Shown: positions 24,175-34,667, counted from the stretch's first letter. The stretch: 59,676 nt of DNA from Clostridia bacterium (GCA_017543905.1 JAFYFC010000003.1:1-59676); one strand, 5' to 3'. Notes: a model not told the origin generated them from the letters alone. Program-made: numbers and translations.

Positions 24175-25440
24175 ATGAACCTGATGGTTATCGGCGGCGG
24201 CGGCCGCGAGCATGCGATCATAAAAAAACTCAAACAAAATCCGTTAGTCAGCAAAATATACGCTCTGCCCGGAAACGGCGGCATCGCGCGCGACGCCGAA
24301 TGCGTGGACGTAAAAGCCACCGATCTGGACGGCATATGCGATTTCGCCGTAAACAATTCGATAGATTACGCAGTCGTGACGCCGGACGATCCGCTGGTCA
24401 TGGGCTGCGTGGACGCGCTTGAGGCGAAGGGCATAGAGTGCTTCGGGCCCCGTGCGAACGCCGCGCTCATCGAGGGCAGCAAGGCGTTTGCAAAGGAGCT
24501 CATGAAAAAGTACGGCATACCCACCGCCGCCTACGAGACCTTTGACAGCCTCGAAGCCGCGCTTAAGTACGTAGAAACGCGCACTCCGCCGCTCGTGATA
24601 AAGGCGGACGGGCTCGCGCTGGGCAAGGGCGTGGTGATCGCCGAAAGCCGCAGCGAAGCAAAGGACGCGCTCGTCTCGATGATGCGGGACAAAAAATTCG
24701 GCAAAAGCGGAGAGCGCGTGGTAGTAGAGGAATACCTGACCGGCCCGGAGGTTTCGGTGCTGACGTTCACGGACGGCAAGACAGTCGTGCCCATGGTTTC
24801 CTCCATGGATCACAAGCGCGCGCTGGACGGAGACAAGGGTCTGAACACGGGCGGCATGGGCACGGTCGCGCCGAACCCGTATTATACACCCGAGATCGCG
24901 CGCGAATGCATGGAAAAAATCTTTCTGCCTACGATAAACGCGCTGAACGCGGAGGGCAGGACGTTCAGGGGCTGTTTGTATTTCGGGCTTATGCTCACAC
25001 AGGATGGCCCGAAGGTCATCGAGTACAACTGCCGCTTCGGCGATCCGGAAACGCAGGTAGTGCTGCCGCTTATGCAGAGCGATCTGCTCGAGGCGATGCT
25101 CGCCTGCAGCAGAGGCACGCTGGAAAAGACGGACGTGCGCTTTTCAGACGGCTGCGCGGCGTGCGTGATACTGGCCTCGAAGGGCTATCCAGCCTCCTAC
25201 GAGAAGGGCTATCCCATAAGCATACCGGAGGACGTGCAGGGCAGCGTGTTTATTGCGGGCGCGGCGCTGCGCGACGGAACGCTCGTCACGAGCGGCGGCC
25301 GCGTGCTGGGAGTCAGCGCTGCGGGCGATACGCTCAGGGCGGCGCTTGCAGACGCATACGCGAAGGCTTCGCGCATACATTTTGAGAATATGTATTATCG
25401 CAGCGATATAGGCGCGCGCGCGCTCGCGGCCGGGGAGTAA
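24175..25440 (+). CDS. purD: GAR synthetase (phosphoribosylamine-glycine ligase) PurD
   Basis: 421 aa. ATP-grasp enzyme joining phosphoribosylamine and glycine. Signatures: MVIGGGGREHAI, LALGKGVVIAE, VEEYLTGPEVSVLTFTDG, GLNTGGMGT and YNCRFGDPETQVVLPL. Start 10 nt after the previous gene; the RBS is weak (GAGG). Complete and of usual length. Ends 3 nt before purL. Confidence 0.96.
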   Translation: MNLMVIGGGGREHAIIKKLKQNPLVSKIYALPGNGGIARDAECVDVKATDLDGICDFAVNNSIDYAVVTPDDPLVMGCVDALEAKGIECFGPRANAALIEGSKAFAKELMKKYGIPTAAYETFDSLEAALKYVETRTPPLVIKADGLALGKGVVIAESRSEAKDALVSMMRDKKFGKSGERVVVEEYLTGPEVSVLTFTDGKTVVPMVSSMDHKRALDGDKGLNTGGMGTVAPNPYYTPEIARECMEKIFLPTINALNAEGRTFRGCLYFGLMLTQDGPKVIEYNCRFGDPETQVVLPLMQSDLLEAMLACSRGTLEKTDVRFSDGCAACVILASKGYPASYEKGYPISIPEDVQGSVFIAGAALRDGTLVTSGGRVLGVSAAGDTLRAALADAYAKASRIHFENMYYRSDIGARALAAGE

Positions 25441-25443
25441 AGT

Positions 25444-28400
25444 ATGGTTTACCGCGTATATGTAGAAAAAAAGCCTGCCTTCAGGCAGGAGGCGGACGCG
25501 CTGCTAAGCGAGCTTCGCGAGCTTCCGGAGACCGCCGGCATAAGCGGCGTGCGCATAGTGAACCGCTACGACGCCGAAAACATAAGCGCTGAAATGTTCG
25601 AGCGCGCGGTGGGCAGCGTGTTCTCGGAGCCGCAGGTAGACGACGTGTACACACAGCTGCCGTTTACGGACGAGTACGTGTTCGCGGTGGAATACCTGCC
25701 CGGTCAGTTCGACCAGCGCGCGGACTCGGCAGCGCAGTGCATACAGATCATCTCCTGCACTGAGCGCCCGTATATACGTTCGGCGAAGGTATACGCGCTT
25801 TCGGGCAGCCTGTCAGAAAGCGGGATCGCCGAAATCAAAAAATATCTCATAAACCCCGTCGAAGCGCGGGAAGCGGAGCTGGCGCTGCCGGACACCATAA
25901 TCGTCCATGCGGACGCTCCGGCGGACGTGCCGGTGCTTTCAGGCTTCCGCGCGCTGGACGAAAACGGCAGAAGGGAGCTAATAAGCACGCTCGGACTCGC
26001 GATGGACGAAGCGGACGTCGAATTCTGCAGAGCGTATTTCGAACGCGAGGGGCGCGACCCGACGCTTACGGAGCTGCGCGTGATAGACACTTACTGGTCG
26101 GACCACTGCCGCCATACCACGTTTCTTACGCGCATAGACCGCGTTAAAACAAACGATCCGCTTCTGAAAAGCGCGTATAATGATTATCTCGCCGTGAGGC
26201 GCGAGCTCGGGCGTGACAAGCCCGTGACGCTTATGGATATAGGCACTCTCGCCGCAAAGTACCTGAAGGCCAAGGGAGAGCTTGAAGGACTTGACGAAAG
26301 CGACGAGATAAACGCCTGCACCGTAAAGACGAGCATCGAAATAGACGGAAAAAACGTGCCCTATCTGCTGCTTTTCAAAAACGAGACGCACAATCATCCT
26401 ACCGAGATCGAGCCCTTCGGCGGCGCGGCGACGTGCATTGGCGGCGCGATAAGGGACCCGCTTTCCGGCAGAGGCTACGTATACGGCGCCATGCGCGTGA
26501 CCGGCGCGGCGGATCCGACCGCAGCGATATCCGAAACGCTGCCCGGCAAGCTGCCTCAAAGGAAGATAGTGACCACCGCCGCGGCGGGCTACTCCTCCTA
26601 TGGAAACCAGATAGGTCTCGCAACCGGTCTCGTAGACGAAGTGTACCATCCCGGCTACGCGGCGAAGCGCATGGAGATAGGCGCGGTATTGGGCGCGGTG
26701 CCCGAGGCGAACGTCGTGCGTGAAACCCCGCAGCCCGGGGACGCGGTCATACTGCTGGGCGGCAGAACGGGACGCGACGGCATAGGCGGCGCGACCGGCT
26801 CCTCCAAGGCGCATAACGCGCGCTCGGTGGAGACGAGCGGCGCGGAGGTGCAGAAGGGCAACGCGCCGGAGGAAAGAAAGCTGCAGCGGCTGTTCAGAAA
26901 TCCGGAGGCGTGCCGTCTGATAAAGAGATGCAACGATTTCGGCGCGGGCGGCGTATCGGTCGCGATAGGCGAGCTCGCGGACGGTCTTACGGTCGATCTG
27001 GATAAGGTCCCGCTTAAATACGAGGGTCTGAGCGGCACCGAGATCGCGATATCGGAATCGCAGGAGCGCATGGCGGTAGTGGTCGCGCGCGTCGACGCGC
27101 AGAAATTCATGCGTCTCGCACAGGAGGAAAACCTCGAGGCCACGCTCGTCGCGCTCGTTACCGAAGAGCCGCGCCTCGTAATGACGTATAACGGCAGTAC
27201 GATAGTAGACCTGAAGCGCGAATTCCTTGCTTCGAACGGAGCGGAGAAGCATATAAGCGTCGCGCCCGCGCCCACGGCGGACACGAAACAAATCGTTAAG
27301 GGCACATTTGCGGAAAACCTGCGCAAAACCGTATCCGATCTTAACGTATGCTCGAAGCGGGGGCTTTCCGAACGCTTCGACTCCACGATAGGCGCAGGCA
27401 GCGTCTTTATGCCCTTCGGCGGCAAAAACCAGCTTACGCCCACGCAGGCGCTCGCGATGAAGATACCGCTCGAAAGCGGCAAAACTGACGACGTATCGCT
27501 TATGGCGTACGGCTTCGATCCGTATCTGTCGGAGCGCAGTCCGTACCACGGAGCGTACGCCGCGGTGGTCGAGAGCGTATGCAGGCTTATCGCAAGCGGC
27601 GCGGAATTCAAAAACGTATATCTGTCCTTTCAGGAATATTTCCCGAAGCCGGGAAGCGATCCCGCGCGCTGGGGACTGCCGTTTGCGGCGCTGCTGGGTG
27701 CGTTCGAGGCGCAGATACGTCTGGGCGTCGCTGCGATAGGCGGCAAGGACTCGATGAGCGGGACGTTCGAAAAGCTCGACGTGCCGCCTACGCTGGTGTC
27801 CTTCGCGGTGACGATGGCGAAGGCGCAGCAGCTGGTCACGCCCGAATTCAAGCGCGCGGGTGACAAGGTATACCTGCTGCGCTGCGATACGGACGAAAAC
27901 GGGCTTGCGGACGCGGAGTCGCTTAAGCGTGTTTTCGTGCAGATAAGCGTGCTCTCGCGCAAGGGCGCGCTGTGCGCGTGCGCCGTGCCCGGAATGGGCG
28001 GCGCGGCGGCGCAGACGGTGAAGATGGCCTTCGGCAACGGCTTCGGCTTCCGCTTTGCGGATCCTCTGAGCGTACAGACGCTGTTTGAACGGCGCACGGG
28101 CGCGTTCATAATAGAAGCGGACGAGCAGCCCGCGGGCGCGCTTGAGCTCGGCACAATAACAGACTCCGGTCTGTTTGAGCTGGGCGGCGAGAGCGTGTCC
28201 GCCGCGGAGGTACTTGCTCTGTACGAAAACCGCCTTGAAAACGTATTCCGCTGCAATATCCCCTCTGCGGGACACGCGGAGAACGTCACATACAAAGCCT
28301 CTGCCCGTCCGGCGCCTGCCGTGAAAACGGCGCAGCCGACCGTGCTGATACCCGTGTTCCCGGGCACGAGCTGCGAATACGACTCAGCGCGCGCGGTCAA

Positions 28401-29133
28401 CGCAGCGGGCGCGAGGGCGAACGTATTCGTGATAATCAATCTGAGCGCAGAGGGCGTCATGCGTTCCACTGAGCGCTTCGCCCGCGCGCTTGGCGAGGCG
28501 CAGGCGGTGTTCATACCAGGCGGCTTCTCGGGCGGCGACGAGCCGGACGGCAGCGGCAAATTCATAACCGCGTTTTTCAGAAATCCCGAAATCAAGCATC
28601 GCGTGGGCGAGCTTCTGGACGTGCGCGGCGGGCTGATGCTGGGTATCTGCAACGGCTTCCAGGCGCTGATAAAGCTCGGGCTCGTGCCGTTTGGAAAAAT
28701 CGTCGATACAGACGCGGAGTGCCCCACGCTGACGTTTAACACCATCGGACGCCATCAGAGCCGGATAGTGCGCACGCGCGTTGCGTCGACGCTGTCCCCA
28801 TGGCTGAGTCTCATGCAGCCCGGCGACATCGTGAATGTGCCGATTTCGCACGGCGAGGGGCGCTTCGTCGCAAGCGACGGGCTGATGAAGCAGCTTATCG
28901 CGCGCGGGCAGATAGCCACGCAGTACGTCGACTTGGACGGCAGCGCGACCATGGACGTACACTTCAATCCCAACGGCTCGCTTATGGCGGTCGAGGGCAT
29001 CACCTCGCCGGACGGGCGCGTGCTGGGCAAGATGGGGCACAGCGAGCGCGTCGGCGCGGGGCTTTACAAAAACGTGCCCGGAAACTACGATATCCGTCTG
29101 TTCGAGGCGGCGGTAAAGTACTTTAAAGCTTAA
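25444..29133 (+). CDS. purL: FGAM synthase PurL, single-chain clostridial type
   Basis: 1229 aa, the long form in which PurS-like, PurL synthetase and PurQ glutaminase parts are fused. The synthetase part shows TYWSDHCRHTTF, NETHNHPTEIEPFGGA and GGRTGRDGIGGATGSS. The glutaminase at the C-terminus has FPGTSCEYDSARA, PGGFSGGDEPDGSG, the nucleophile elbow LGICNGFQAL and a terminal His-x-Glu in ISHGEGRF. It converts FGAR to FGAM using glutamine and ATP. Unlike PurF in the same operon, this glutaminase keeps its cysteine. Confidence 0.97.
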   Translation: MVYRVYVEKKPAFRQEADALLSELRELPETAGISGVRIVNRYDAENISAEMFERAVGSVFSEPQVDDVYTQLPFTDEYVFAVEYLPGQFDQRADSAAQCIQIISCTERPYIRSAKVYALSGSLSESGIAEIKKYLINPVEAREAELALPDTIIVHADAPADVPVLSGFRALDENGRRELISTLGLAMDEADVEFCRAYFEREGRDPTLTELRVIDTYWSDHCRHTTFLTRIDRVKTNDPLLKSAYNDYLAVRRELGRDKPVTLMDIGTLAAKYLKAKGELEGLDESDEINACTVKTSIEIDGKNVPYLLLFKNETHNHPTEIEPFGGAATCIGGAIRDPLSGRGYVYGAMRVTGAADPTAAISETLPGKLPQRKIVTTAAAGYSSYGNQIGLATGLVDEVYHPGYAAKRMEIGAVLGAVPEANVVRETPQPGDAVILLGGRTGRDGIGGATGSSKAHNARSVETSGAEVQKGNAPEERKLQRLFRNPEACRLIKRCNDFGAGGVSVAIGELADGLTVDLDKVPLKYEGLSGTEIAISESQERMAVVVARVDAQKFMRLAQEENLEATLVALVTEEPRLVMTYNGSTIVDLKREFLASNGAEKHISVAPAPTADTKQIVKGTFAENLRKTVSDLNVCSKRGLSERFDSTIGAGSVFMPFGGKNQLTPTQALAMKIPLESGKTDDVSLMAYGFDPYLSERSPYHGAYAAVVESVCRLIASGAEFKNVYLSFQEYFPKPGSDPARWGLPFAALLGAFEAQIRLGVAAIGGKDSMSGTFEKLDVPPTLVSFAVTMAKAQQLVTPEFKRAGDKVYLLRCDTDENGLADAESLKRVFVQISVLSRKGALCACAVPGMGGAAAQTVKMAFGNGFGFRFADPLSVQTLFERRTGAFIIEADEQPAGALELGTITDSGLFELGGESVSAAEVLALYENRLENVFRCNIPSAGHAENVTYKASARPAPAVKTAQPTVLIPVFPGTSCEYDSARAVNAAGARANVFVIINLSAEGVMRSTERFARALGEAQAVFIPGGFSGGDEPDGSGKFITAFFRNPEIKHRVGELLDVRGGLMLGICNGFQALIKLGLVPFGKIVDTDAECPTLTFNTIGRHQSRIVRTRVASTLSPWLSLMQPGDIVNVPISHGEGRFVASDGLMKQLIARGQIATQYVDLDGSATMDVHFNPNGSLMAVEGITSPDGRVLGKMGHSERVGAGLYKNVPGNYDIRLFEAAVKYFKA

Positions 29134-29145
29134 CGGGAGGCAGTT

Positions 29146-30822
29146 ATGGCATATTTGAGCGACATAGAAATCGCGCAGGCGAGCGAGCTGAAGCCGATAA
29201 CCGAGATCGCGAGCTCGGCGGGCATAGACGAAAAGTACATTGAACAGTACGGCAGATACAAGGCGAAGATAGACCTGTCCTTGCTTAAGGAAAGTACGCG
29301 TCCGGACGGCAGGCTCGTGCTCGTGACCGCGATCACCCCCACTCCCGCGGGCGAGGGCAAGACCACCACGACCATAGGTCTCGCGGACGGGCTTAAGCGC
29401 ATAGGCAAGCGCGTCACGGTCGCGCTCAGAGAGCCCTCTCTCGGCCCTGTGTTCGGCGTGAAGGGCGGCGCGGCGGGCGGCGGCTACGCGCAGGTGGTGC
29501 CGATGGAGGATATAAACCTGCACTTCACCGGCGACTTCCACGCAATCGGAGCGGCGAATAACCTGCTGGCGGCGATGCTGGACAACCACATCCAGCAGGG
29601 CAACGCGCTGGGCATAGACCCGCGCAGGATCACCTGGCGTAGATGCGTGGACATGAACGACAGGCAGCTGCGCTTCATAGTGGACGGCCTGGGCGGCAAG
29701 GCCAACGGCACACCGCGCGAGGATGGCTTCGACATAACCGTGGCCAGCGAGATAATGGCGGTGTTCTGTCTTTCGGATTCGGTGAGCGATCTAAAGGCGC
29801 GCCTTTCCAGAATAATCGTGGGCTATACCTATGACGACAGACCCGTTACGGCGGGAGATCTGAAGGCCGCAGGCGCGCTGACGGCGCTGCTTAAGGACGC
29901 GCTTAAGCCTAACCTCGTGCAGACGCTCGAGGGCACGCCCGCGCTGGTGCACGGCGGCCCGTTTGCGAACATCGCGCACGGCTGCAACAGCGTGCTCGCC
30001 ACTAAGACTGCGCTGAAGCTGGGCGAGTATACGGTGACGGAGGCCGGCTTCGGCGCGGACCTCGGCGCGGAGAAATTCCTTGACATAAAGTGCCGGCAGG
30101 CGCATTTGACGCCGGACGCGGTGGTTATTGTCGCCACGGTGCGCGCGCTCAAGCTGCACGGCGGCATGAATAAGAAAAAGCTTGCCGAGGAGAGCATTTC
30201 GCGGCTCGAAAAGGGCATACCGAATCTGCTGCGGCACGTATCTAACATCAAAAACGTGTACGGACTGCCCTGCGTGGTGGCGCTGAACCGCTTCCCCACG
30301 GATACCGACGCGGAGATAGACTTCATAATCGCCAAATGCCGTGAGCTCGGCGTAAACGTGCGTCTGTCCACGGTCTGGGCGGAAGGCGGCGCGGGCGGAG
30401 AAGAGCTCGCCCGCGAGGTAGTGCGTCTGTGCGAAGAGGAAACACCGGATTTCCGTTACTCGTATACAGACGAGATGAGCATAGAGGAGAAGCTGAATGC
30501 GATCGCCGTGCGCGTGTACGGTGGGCGCGGCGCGGCCATACTGCCCGCGGCAAAGAAGCAGATAGAGACGCTTGAAAAACTGGGCTTCGGCGGCTTGCCG
30601 GTCTGCGTTGCGAAGACGCAATACTCCTTTACTGACGATCCGACCCGCACGGGCGCGCCGGAGGACTTTACTGTAACGGTCAGAAACGTAAAGGTCTCCG
30701 CGGGCGCGGGCTTCATAGTCGCGCTCACGGGCGATATAATGACGATGCCCGGTCTCCCCAAAATCCCGGCGGCGGAAAACATCGACGTGGACGAAAACGG
30801 CAGGATAACGGGACTGTTCTGA
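29146..30822 (+). CDS. fhs: Formate-tetrahydrofolate ligase
   Basis: 558 aa, usual length. Makes 10-formyl-THF from formate, THF and ATP. Signatures: [21 protein letters not shown] (P-loop), [40 protein letters not shown] and [22 protein letters not shown] lies 6 nt before the ATG. As the last gene of the operon it supplies the one-carbon donor for PurN and the AICAR formyltransferase. An intrinsic terminator follows at 30847. Confidence 0.97.
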   Translation: MAYLSDIEIAQASELKPITEIASSAGIDEKYIEQYGRYKAKIDLSLLKESTRPDGRLVLVTAITPTPAGEGKTTTTIGLADGLKRIGKRVTVALREPSLGPVFGVKGGAAGGGYAQVVPMEDINLHFTGDFHAIGAANNLLAAMLDNHIQQGNALGIDPRRITWRRCVDMNDRQLRFIVDGLGGKANGTPREDGFDITVASEIMAVFCLSDSVSDLKARLSRIIVGYTYDDRPVTAGDLKAAGALTALLKDALKPNLVQTLEGTPALVHGGPFANIAHGCNSVLATKTALKLGEYTVTEAGFGADLGAEKFLDIKCRQAHLTPDAVVIVATVRALKLHGGMNKKKLAEESISRLEKGIPNLLRHVSNIKNVYGLPCVVALNRFPTDTDAEIDFIIAKCRELGVNVRLSTVWAEGGAGGEELAREVVRLCEEETPDFRYSYTDEMSIEEKLNAIAVRVYGGRGAAILPAAKKQIETLEKLGFGGLPVCVAKTQYSFTDDPTRTGAPEDFTVTVRNVKVSAGAGFIVALTGDIMTMPGLPKIPAAENIDVDENGRITGLF

Positions 30823-30846
30823 GCAAATAAGCATACGGTATCAAAA

Positions 30847-30890
30847 GGGGATATTGCAGAGAATAATCACTGTAACATCCCCGTTTTTTT
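30847..30890 (+). terminator. Terminator of the purine operon
   Basis: GGGGATATTGCAG pairs with CTGTAACATCCCC (one A-C mismatch and one G-T pair), followed by GTTTTTTT. It marks the left edge of an AT-rich region. Confidence 0.88.
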
Positions 30891-31074
30891 AGACTTACAA
30901 GATGTGCATGAAGTGGTAAACTAAAGCTGGACACGGAAACAGACATCGTTGTACAGATCGGTCTTGTTGTTCACGTGTTCAAAGTCGGTGCAGCCGCTGT
31001 TTTGATCTATGCATATATTCTACCCACTACCCACTAACCTTTTTTCCATACTGGTCCATTCTTCGTTTTGTAAC

Positions 31075-31103
31075 TTGACGATCGAGTAGAAGTGTGGTAT
31101 AAT
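31075..31103 (+). promoter_or_regulatory. Promoter of the LRR/transglutaminase-like gene
   Basis: TTGACG (31075-31080), 17-nt spacer, TATAAT (31098-31103). The transcript would have a leader of about 170 nt. The 30891-31074 stretch holds no gene I can support. Confidence 0.78.
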
Positions 31104-31278
31104 AATATTGAATAGTTTATAGGCTACTGCACCAACAAGTGAACCTAGCCTGATTGCGCCAAATGACTAGTATGCATATGGTCATGCCGACCACTCAGGT
31201 TTTCCATACCAATCCAAACTTTCGAAAATCCACATCAACTCAACAAATTCTACTTAACACTAAGGAGAGGACAATCCT

Positions 31279-34146
31279 ATGAGAACAAGAATTCAATCCG
31301 CTTTCATAATATTTGTGACGCTGTTGCTAATCGTATTGGCCACTGAATTGATGACAGAGGCAAGCACTGACAGAGGCACCGTCTTTGTGATCGAGGATGC
31401 TTGCTACTCAATTGATGAAGCCGCTGATCATCTACGCGAAAAGATGAAAGCGCGGGAAGGGGTTATTCAGTGCTATGTGGTATCTGATTTTTATAGTGAA
31501 GAATTGAGTGATCAAATATTTGAACAAGCACTGGCTCATACCGGGATTCAAAATGAAGGGGATTATCTTCGGTATCAAATTGTTAACTATAATGCCACTA
31601 CCGCATATTATGAATCAGACGATTATTTCTATATCACTATTGAGTACGATCTCGATTATTACACTACTGCCGAACAAGAAGCGCAAGTGAATGAGTATGT
31701 AGCTGAACTCATGAATCAAATCGATACCACGGCAAGTGAAGCAAACATCATAGCACAAATCAACAGTTATATCTGTTCAAACGTGTCCTACGATTATCAA
31801 GCCTGGGACGAGATCAATCAGGGAGAGAGCAATCTGATATCCTGCTCAGCATATGGGGCCCTGATGAATAAAACAGCTGTATGCCAAGGTTATTCAGTCT
31901 TGTTTTATAGATTATGTTTAGCTGCAGGTGTGGATACTCGCGTTGTTACTGGTGTTGCTGAGTGGGGTATTACGCAAGCCCATGCATGGAATATTGTTGC
32001 TATTGATGAGGAATACTATTATGTTGACACAACATGGAATTCGACAGGATCAGATGCAACAGAATGGTTACTTAAGGGTAGCAATGACTTTGGCCGACAC
32101 TATCCTTATGATCAGGATAATGCAATGAACGACGGTTATGCAATTAGCGATTCGAGCTATGAGATTCAAAGTGATGCCATATACACAGAAGGCGATTACT
32201 CATATAAAATCATCCTGGGCGAAGCAATCATAACTTCATATTCAGGTAGCGAGGAAAATGTCGTGATACCTTCACAACTGGGAGGATATAAGGTCTATGG
32301 AATTGCAGGTGGCGCATTCAACGCTTGCTATATGAGCTCTCTCGACATTAATGATGGAGTCCACTATCTTGAATCTGGATGTATAATAGGTTGCCTGAAT
32401 CTCACATCAATCAGAATCGGAGCCCAAGTCAGGCTTTCTAATCAATACACGGCCCACATATACGGGTCAGATATCGGCGACAGTTGGATACAGAACACTC
32501 CTAATCTGGAAGCATTTTCAGTTCCTATAAACAATCCTGATTTGACAGCTATTGATGGCGTACTGTACAGTAAAGATATATCGCAGCTGCTCAACTATCC
32601 GGAAGGAAAAAAAGAAGAGATATTCATGATTCCAAATGGTGTAACACAAATTGCATCATCATCAGTAGAAAAGAACAGATATCTGAAAAGTGTCATCATA
32701 CCTGAAACTGTTACCTATATCGGTTATTGGGCTTTTGCAAATGACACAAACCTTGAAACGATAGAGATTTCCAATGGCTGTACATTCATTGGACAATACG
32801 CTTTTCAAAACACGTCTATTGTGACATTGAATCTGCCAGCGAGCCTTACCACAATAATGGGTGGTGCATTTTACGATATGCATAAATTAGAAAGTTTTAG
32901 TGTAGATCCAGACAATCCACGGTATTATGCTGATGATGGAATACTATTTGATCGTGAAATTGCATACTTGGTTTGTTATCCTGCCGCAAAGAGCGAAACT
33001 GAGTATGCTGTTCCGGAAGGGATATCTTTATATGGTAGCGTATTTAGTGGGTCGCAATTGCGAAAAATCACCCTGCCCAGTGATACCACGCTTATTCCGC
33101 TGAACTGTTTTGATGGTTGTACGAACTTAACAGAAGTTAATATACCCAGCGGCGTAGAAAGAATTGAGTACTGCGCTTTTTCTGGTACAAGAATAAAGTA
33201 TCTGTATATTCCAAGGTGCGTTACCTCACTTTCTACAGGTGCATTTATAGGTACATCATTTTTGACACAAGTATTCTATGAAGGAACGGAAGAAGAGGCA
33301 AACAACATTGCAGTATCTTTTGCTCTATATTCTGATAATCCGGAGAGAGGTCTGGGTATACTTATTGATGAGACTTATACGCAAATTCACTATAGCGTCA
33401 ACTATGATGAATACCTCGAATTCATTCATGGACATAATTTTACCATTGAAAATGGCATGCTGATCAAGTATGATGGAGTTGGCGGTAATGTTGTGATACC
33501 GGATGAAGTTACAGAGATTGGCGAATATGCGTTTAGGCGTTGTGAAAATATTACCAGTATCACAATTCCTGACAGTGTAACAAGTATCGGGAAGGAGGCC
33601 TTTTGGGGATGCAGCAACTTAACAAGCATAAACATACCTGAGCATGTTACGAGTATTGATATGTGTGCATTCGCTGGGTGTTCCGGACTGACGAGTATCA
33701 GAATTCCCTTTGGAATTACACAAATTGCCGGATATGTATTTGCTAACTGTACCCGCTTGAAGAGCATAACTATTCCGGATAGTGTCGAATCAATCGAATC
33801 TTATGCATTTTCTAACTGTGACAACTTAACAATTGTTTACTATTATGGCACAGCAGAACAATGGGCTGCCATTTACAAATGGGGAAATGATATCCTCAAT
33901 TCCGCAAAAATCAAAATCATTTGCTCTGACAATCAAATCACTTTTACTCTCCCTTCCGCCCTCACTACTATCGGCCCCAGAGCTTTTGCCAATCTCTCCA
34001 ATGTGGATTTGATTGTGATTCCATCAACTGTCGACAGCATTGCAAACAACGCTTTTGACGGCACAGACTCCATCCTTATTGTTGCCCCCGGTTCTTTTGC
34101 TGAGGAATGGGCCATCAGCAACAATATGATCTTCATTACAAGATAG
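31279..34146 (+). CDS. Secreted transglutaminase-like protein with BspA-type leucine-rich repeats
   Basis: 955 aa. Residues ~1-29 are a signal peptide. Residues ~150-260 form a transglutaminase-like fold with an apparent Cys-His-Asp triad: Cys202 in TAVCQGYS, His235 in QAHAWN and Asp250 in YYVDTTW. From ~300 to the end are about 20 BspA/LRR_5 repeats (patterns such as IPDSVTSIGKEAFWGCSNL). No cell-wall sorting signal is visible, and the last 60 residues are a capping repeat ending FAEEWAISNNMIFITR. RBS AAGGAGAGG. Its codons are AT-rich compared with neighbours, pointing to transfer. Such proteins bind host or bacterial surface ligands in gut and oral species; the transglutaminase-like part may be a protease or cross-linker. 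Confidence 0.88.
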   Translation: MRTRIQSAFIIFVTLLLIVLATELMTEASTDRGTVFVIEDACYSIDEAADHLREKMKAREGVIQCYVVSDFYSEELSDQIFEQALAHTGIQNEGDYLRYQIVNYNATTAYYESDDYFYITIEYDLDYYTTAEQEAQVNEYVAELMNQIDTTASEANIIAQINSYICSNVSYDYQAWDEINQGESNLISCSAYGALMNKTAVCQGYSVLFYRLCLAAGVDTRVVTGVAEWGITQAHAWNIVAIDEEYYYVDTTWNSTGSDATEWLLKGSNDFGRHYPYDQDNAMNDGYAISDSSYEIQSDAIYTEGDYSYKIILGEAIITSYSGSEENVVIPSQLGGYKVYGIAGGAFNACYMSSLDINDGVHYLESGCIIGCLNLTSIRIGAQVRLSNQYTAHIYGSDIGDSWIQNTPNLEAFSVPINNPDLTAIDGVLYSKDISQLLNYPEGKKEEIFMIPNGVTQIASSSVEKNRYLKSVIIPETVTYIGYWAFANDTNLETIEISNGCTFIGQYAFQNTSIVTLNLPASLTTIMGGAFYDMHKLESFSVDPDNPRYYADDGILFDREIAYLVCYPAAKSETEYAVPEGISLYGSVFSGSQLRKITLPSDTTLIPLNCFDGCTNLTEVNIPSGVERIEYCAFSGTRIKYLYIPRCVTSLSTGAFIGTSFLTQVFYEGTEEEANNIAVSFALYSDNPERGLGILIDETYTQIHYSVNYDEYLEFIHGHNFTIENGMLIKYDGVGGNVVIPDEVTEIGEYAFRRCENITSITIPDSVTSIGKEAFWGCSNLTSINIPEHVTSIDMCAFAGCSGLTSIRIPFGITQIAGYVFANCTRLKSITIPDSVESIESYAFSNCDNLTIVYYYGTAEQWAAIYKWGNDILNSAKIKIICSDNQITFTLPSALTTIGPRAFANLSNVDLIVIPSTVDSIANNAFDGTDSILIVAPGSFAEEWAISNNMIFITR

Positions 34147-34233
34147 TGTGTTACTGCCAGGATACGATAACCAGCAAAACTGTTTTAACATCACTGTCCT
34201 TGAGAGAGTGTTGAAAAACGCCCGTTAAAAGAT

Positions 34234-34291
34234 GCTGCCAGTTAAAAGTCCGTAAGCAAAACAGCTTTACCCAACATTGGCAGCCTTTGTT
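34234..34291 (+). terminator. Possible terminator after the LRR gene
   Basis: GCTGCCA (34234-34240) pairs with TGGCAGC (34278-34284) around an inner GTAAGC/GCTTTAC stem, followed by CTTTGTTT. It lies about 90 nt after the stop codon. The U-tract is interrupted. Confidence 0.5.
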
Positions 34292-34425
34292 TCGAGTTTC
34301 TGCGTACCACTGCAACAGAGCGCCGAAGTGCCCTATTCATAAAAAAGCAGGGACAAACTTATTACTGTCTGAGCATAGGTTTTTGACAATAATATACTAC
34401 ACTATCACGTGCTCTACGACGTCCC

Positions 34426-34463
34426 AAAAACGAAGAAAACCGGACGTTTGTCCGGAATCTTCG
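34426..34463 (-). terminator. Intrinsic terminator, minus strand
   Basis: On the minus strand CGAAGATTCCGGAC, a 4-nt loop and GTCCGGTTTTCTTCG are followed by TTTTTGGG. It probably backs up the terminator at 34527 for the MMPL gene. Confidence 0.65.
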
Positions 34464-34526
34464 CATTAACCTCATAACACCGGCTAAAGATACCGATTGG
34501 CACAGCGGCATTCGCTTTCAAAGGAG

Positions 34527-34580
34527 AAAAAACGATCACGGTCAGTGTGAAATGAACATCCTGACCGTGTTTCTTTTTTT
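34527..34580. terminator. Bidirectional terminator after the MMPL gene
   Basis: A 9-bp stem CACGGTCAG/CTGACCGTG has a T-run on both sides: GTTTCTTTTTTT on + and ATCGTTTTTTC on -. The MMPL gene (minus) ends at 34668, so it is the likely user. The rest of 34147-34667 is AT-rich and shows no supportable gene. Confidence 0.75.
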
Positions 34581-34667
34581 GCAAAAGGCGCAAAACTCCA
34601 ACCGAATGAAATGAATTCACAATTCACTTCATTTGATGGGCTGGTAAACAGCTCCCCCCCTTTTTTT

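Noticed and set aside
25978..28275. Very long open frame (over 700 codons) on the minus strand opposite purL
   Set aside because: It is Arg/Ala/His-rich with no recognisable motif, lies wholly inside a clear purL gene and is the expected mirror effect of GC-rich codon bias.
28384..29589. About 400-codon minus-strand open frame across the purL/fhs junction
   Set aside because: No family signature and no RBS, and it spans two well-supported genes on the other strand.
34147..34667. Small genes in the AT-rich gap after the LRR protein
   Set aside because: Short open frames there have no RBS at the right distance and no recognisable product. The stretch is better explained by three terminator-like hairpins.
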